From the NCBI GenBank assembly GCA_900544075.1, contig UQTJ01000056.1, forward strand, positions 1 through 15,245: a DNA stretch of 15,245 nt, given 5' to 3'. Below the pieces are notes generated by a model. It had not been told where the DNA came from. It did not search any database and was given only the letters and a program-made list of their open reading frames with translations. The position numbers and the translations under genes are program-made. Positions 12,732 to 15,245 of this stretch are shown here, in pieces. Each line of letters opens with the position of its first letter. Position 1 is the first letter of the stretch. Source of the DNA: an uncultured Bacteroides sp. (GTDB lineage Bacteria; Bacteroidota; Bacteroidia; Bacteroidales; Bacteroidaceae).

Positions 12732-14654
12732 TTATTTAGTAGGAAATAATATTTCCTCTTTTTCAAGTCCCCAGTCTTTGAATTTGAAGTTCCAGCGTTC
12801 CTCCATAAACTGTAACATAGATAATCCTCGCCCTATGATTTCTTTGGTTGTCCATTCTGCCCGTTTTGAAACTTCAATTTCACTATACGAGCCATTATAA
12901 TATCCAATATCCTTTCCATCCTTGCTTTGCAAACATTTCTTTTTATCAAAATCATAATTTTGTAACTTAGAATTTTTTGAACGACTCAAAAGCAATAGAT
13001 TTCCCAAAGAATTTAAGTATAGACGTTTTTCGGTTGGTTTAAGATTCCCGAAACGTTTTTTCCAATAAATATCAGTTGCGGACTGAGGGTATATATGTTC
13101 AATAGTCTCCTCCTTCTTTCTCTTATTAAAATCTTCCCATGTGACTTTTGTATTTGCGTTATCTTGTAAGTACAATTCATATTCATAAAGAAAATATCTT
13201 AATCCGCTCCATGAATAAAAGCCTTCTCTGTCATTTTTCGAAAAGAGTTCATTTATATGATTTCTAAACCTTTCCAAATCAAACCACCCATAATAGTTCC
13301 CATTTTCTTCCCCATCAGTCAGAAAATCAATATCATGAATTAACGTCTCAAGGTCTAAATTTCCAATATAATACTCCCGTGCTTTCCTATATAGATTACT
13401 ATTCTGAGTGTTTGAGGAGCGATGTGATACTGCAAAGACTAAGAAATTAAATCTTTCGCATGCATCTAAGAAATCCCAAATCAATTCTTCGTTGCGTTCT
13501 TTCGTAAATACCGCCATTATCATTGGCGGAAATGCTCCCCATCCGACCCGTTCCAATTTATGAATATGTCCCTTTATCTTATCAGAAAAGTTAGAATATT
13601 GAATGTTAAATATATAAAACCATTGTTTTACACATTTGGATAAACTATCTATGTAAGCCTTTATATCTTCTATAGAAATATTGCCACACAGCACATTTTT
13701 AGAAGTGAATTTTTTCTTAAGTAAGAATTCGGCGTATACATCAGATTGACTTCTATCATATGTGAAATACATAACCCAGTGGTTAAATAGGAACACATCA
13801 TCATCTAATGGATTTTCTTTGTTCTTACCCAAGTATTCATATATGGTTTTCCATGTCTCATTAATATCTTTTCTCAAACGCTCTTTTGTTTCGTCATCTT
13901 TATGTAAGAGAGTTGATAAATATATCAGACGATTTTTAAGTAGTTCTAAATGGGATAAATCTTTCCCCCTATTATTCATCGTCTCAAATGTCACATATAC
14001 ATCTAAAGAGTCATCAATTTCATAGTAGTTGAATTTTAATCTGTTTACAGCTTTATCAAATATTTCCTCTTTACATTCTTTACTTAGGTCTTTGAGCTTC
14101 TTCGCAAAATATTCCTTTGCGAACATGAGATTTGCCGTATATAATGTTTCTGGATATTTATCTGCTGCCGATGAATCTTGTTCTAATATTTTTGTCTTAA
14201 AGTATTCGTCGCTGGGATTGTCTTTTTCATATCCAAACACAAATGATTTATATATCTGATTATATGAACGATACAAGAATCGATCTATCCATTCACTTTT
14301 TTGTCCGAAATTGATACCTTCATCATCCTTAAAGGTACGCAAAATTTCATGCAATAGGATAATTAAAGTTGTCAGACGTTGTTGACCATCAATTACATAA
14401 TAAGCCGACATTCCCTTTTTAAGAAGCCATAAATCGTCTTTCCATTTTTCAACATTTATTATCTCATCTTTTTTAATAGGCTCAACTGTAAGCAAGCCAA
14501 TATAATGAATTTTATTGGGACTAAGATTTTGAATATCTTCCCAAAAATCTTCTAATTGACGTTCTTCCCAAGAATATCCACGTTGAAAATCGGGGATTTG
14601 GAATATCTTATTATTGAATATTTCAGACAATGATAAAAGTTTTGTATCACTCAT
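12732..14654 (-). CDS. DUF262-DUF1524 fusion protein, GmrSD-like nuclease, 640 aa
   Basis: The N-terminal DUF262 domain (ParB/sulfiredoxin-like NTPase) has IPDFQRGYSW (20-29), DGQQRLTTL (89-97) and FETMNNRGKDLSHLELLKN (223-241). A helical middle part follows. The C-terminal DUF1524 HNH-type nuclease has EHIYPQ (519-524) with His520, LNSLGNLLLLS (547-557) and NSKLQNYDFDKKK (561-573). This is the layout of GmrS and GmrD joined in one chain, a type IV restriction enzyme that uses NTP and cuts modified phage DNA; related proteins serve in other anti-phage systems. All key motifs look intact. It is visibly more AT-rich than car and purF genes and lies next to tRNA-Ser, which suggests acquisition by transfer. 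It follows a small exported-protein gene by 15 nt. The DNA modification targeted, if any, cannot be told. Confidence 0.88.
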   Translation of the reverse strand: MSDTKLLSLSEIFNNKIFQIPDFQRGYSWEERQLEDFWEDIQNLSPNKIHYIGLLTVEPIKKDEIINVEKWKDDLWLLKKGMSAYYVIDGQQRLTTLIILLHEILRTFKDDEGINFGQKSEWIDRFLYRSYNQIYKSFVFGYEKDNPSDEYFKTKILEQDSSAADKYPETLYTANLMFAKEYFAKKLKDLSKECKEEIFDKAVNRLKFNYYEIDDSLDVYVTFETMNNRGKDLSHLELLKNRLIYLSTLLHKDDETKERLRKDINETWKTIYEYLGKNKENPLDDDVFLFNHWVMYFTYDRSQSDVYAEFLLKKKFTSKNVLCGNISIEDIKAYIDSLSKCVKQWFYIFNIQYSNFSDKIKGHIHKLERVGWGAFPPMIMAVFTKERNEELIWDFLDACERFNFLVFAVSHRSSNTQNSNLYRKAREYYIGNLDLETLIHDIDFLTDGEENGNYYGWFDLERFRNHINELFSKNDREGFYSWSGLRYFLYEYELYLQDNANTKVTWEDFNKRKKEETIEHIYPQSATDIYWKKRFGNLKPTEKRLYLNSLGNLLLLSRSKNSKLQNYDFDKKKCLQSKDGKDIGYYNGSYSEIEVSKRAEWTTKEIIGRGLSMLQFMEERWNFKFKDWGLEKEEILFPTK

Positions 14655-14669
14655 AAATAGTATGCTAAA

Positions 14670-15146
14670 TTATTGCGGTTTTTCAATAAATTCAAGAATA
14701 TCATCAATTGTTGCTTTAAAAAAGCGTCCGAAATCATTAGAAGTATTTATAGGCTCCCAAATTTTGAAACATTTTTGTCCCAAAGTCCGACTAAAAGACA
14801 ATTGATAATTTTTCCCACATGCGGAAAAGTCAAACACTTCACCTTTTTCTCCTCTTTCAAGAGCATCTGACAGATCATGCAAATTTTTAATCATTTCATC
14901 TTTATTCCCAAGAAAGAAGACTATTGGTTGATAGTATTTTGAGTTATTAGGTAAAGTTACGGAATATACTTCGACACCATCCACAGTTGTTTTATTTAAG
15001 ATAACAGAGCCATTTGTAAAAGATTTTACCTTCTCTATTTTTGCAGTTTTTTTAAGTTGCGCATATACACAAACATTACTCGAAAGAAAAAGGGTCAAAA
15101 TTAAGATACATTTTAAACAGATACAGAGTGTCTTAGCGAATCTCAT
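14670..15146 (-). CDS. Small exported protein of unknown function, 158 aa
   Basis: I do not recognise a family. The N-terminus has Arg and Lys, a strongly hydrophobic stretch (about 8-22) and a likely type I cleavage site after VYA at residue 29, so the mature protein should be periplasmic. SNVC (23-26) is not a good lipobox. The mature protein is about 129 residues, with alternating strands first (VILNKTTVDGVEVYSVTL, YYQPIVFFLG) and helices later (DEMIKNLHDLSDALERG and a C-terminal amphipathic helix). Only two mature Cys are seen (in SACGK and QKCFK). The DUF262 gene starts 15 nt after its stop, so the two are almost certainly one transcript, an unusual pairing for an exported protein. Like its neighbour it is AT-rich. 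No clear promoter box is visible before it. Confidence 0.7.
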   Translation of the reverse strand: MRFAKTLCICLKCILILTLFLSSNVCVYAQLKKTAKIEKVKSFTNGSVILNKTTVDGVEVYSVTLPNNSKYYQPIVFFLGNKDEMIKNLHDLSDALERGEKGEVFDFSACGKNYQLSFSRTLGQKCFKIWEPINTSNDFGRFFKATIDDILEFIEKPQ

Positions 15147-15161
15147 AACTAATGAATTAAA

Positions 15162-15175
15162 TTATTTATAAATAA
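15162..15175. promoter_or_regulatory. 14-bp palindrome upstream of the exported-protein gene
   Basis: TTATTTATAAATAA is a perfect palindrome 16 bp before the start codon of the 158-aa gene, a position fit for an operator. In AT-rich DNA it may arise by chance. The remaining bases to the window end hold nothing I can name. Confidence 0.3.
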
Positions 15176-15245
15176 GCGTGAACCGTATGCCACACTCTTA
15201 CTTGAAGGTCGTAGGAAACCATAGATGCAGATGTAACAATAGCAG

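Noticed and set aside
1..15245. CRISPR arrays, complete insertion sequences or integrases
   Set aside because: No regularly spaced direct repeats, no transposase or integrase motifs and no terminal inverted repeats with target duplications were seen.

Overview
The window looks like chromosome from a gut-type Bacteroidales (Bacteroides, Phocaeicola or close relative). This rests on three things: several near-perfect copies of the Bacteroidetes promoter pattern TTTG-N19-21-TAnnTTTG (before both tRNA genes and before rnz), weak or absent Shine-Dalgarno sequences before most genes, and typical gene families (lipobox lipoprotein, long PurF-like amidotransferase next to carAB, ECF sigma factor with small exported partners).

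Layout, left to right. 1-393: no intact gene; a 30-codon minus-strand remnant resembling the start of an ORF6N domain and a perfect 16-bp inverted repeat. 394-2519 (minus): a FlK-like hotdog thioesterase and a 539-aa lipoprotein with two tandem repeats of about 80 residues. 2520-2883: gene-free, AT-rich. 2884-9258 (minus): an operon purF-like - carA - carB, closed by a strong intrinsic terminator. It starts with a leader of about 300 nt (9259-9574) that holds a second complete intrinsic terminator about 50 nt before the purF-like start codon, which is the layout expected for transcription attenuation. 9705-12380 (plus): tRNA-Thr(CGU) with its own promoter and terminator, then rnz (apparently leaderless), an ECF sigma factor, a one-TM putative anti-sigma factor and a small exported CpxP/Spy-like protein. 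12461-12696 (plus): tRNA-Ser(UGA) with promoter and terminators. 12732-15146 (minus): an AT-rich pair made of a small exported protein of unknown function followed 15 nt later by a 640-aa DUF262-DUF1524 (GmrSD-like) protein, probably anti-phage defence.

How the genes work together. The purF-like/carA/carB operon joins glutamine amidotransfer steps of purine and pyrimidine supply and is likely controlled as a unit through its leader. RNase Z matures the 3' ends of tRNAs without an encoded CCA, and both tRNA genes here lack CCA. The sigma factor, one-TM protein and exported helical protein form a plausible envelope-stress relay. The DUF262 pair beside tRNA-Ser is the accessory part of the window and the most likely place for unexplored biology, followed by the operon leader.
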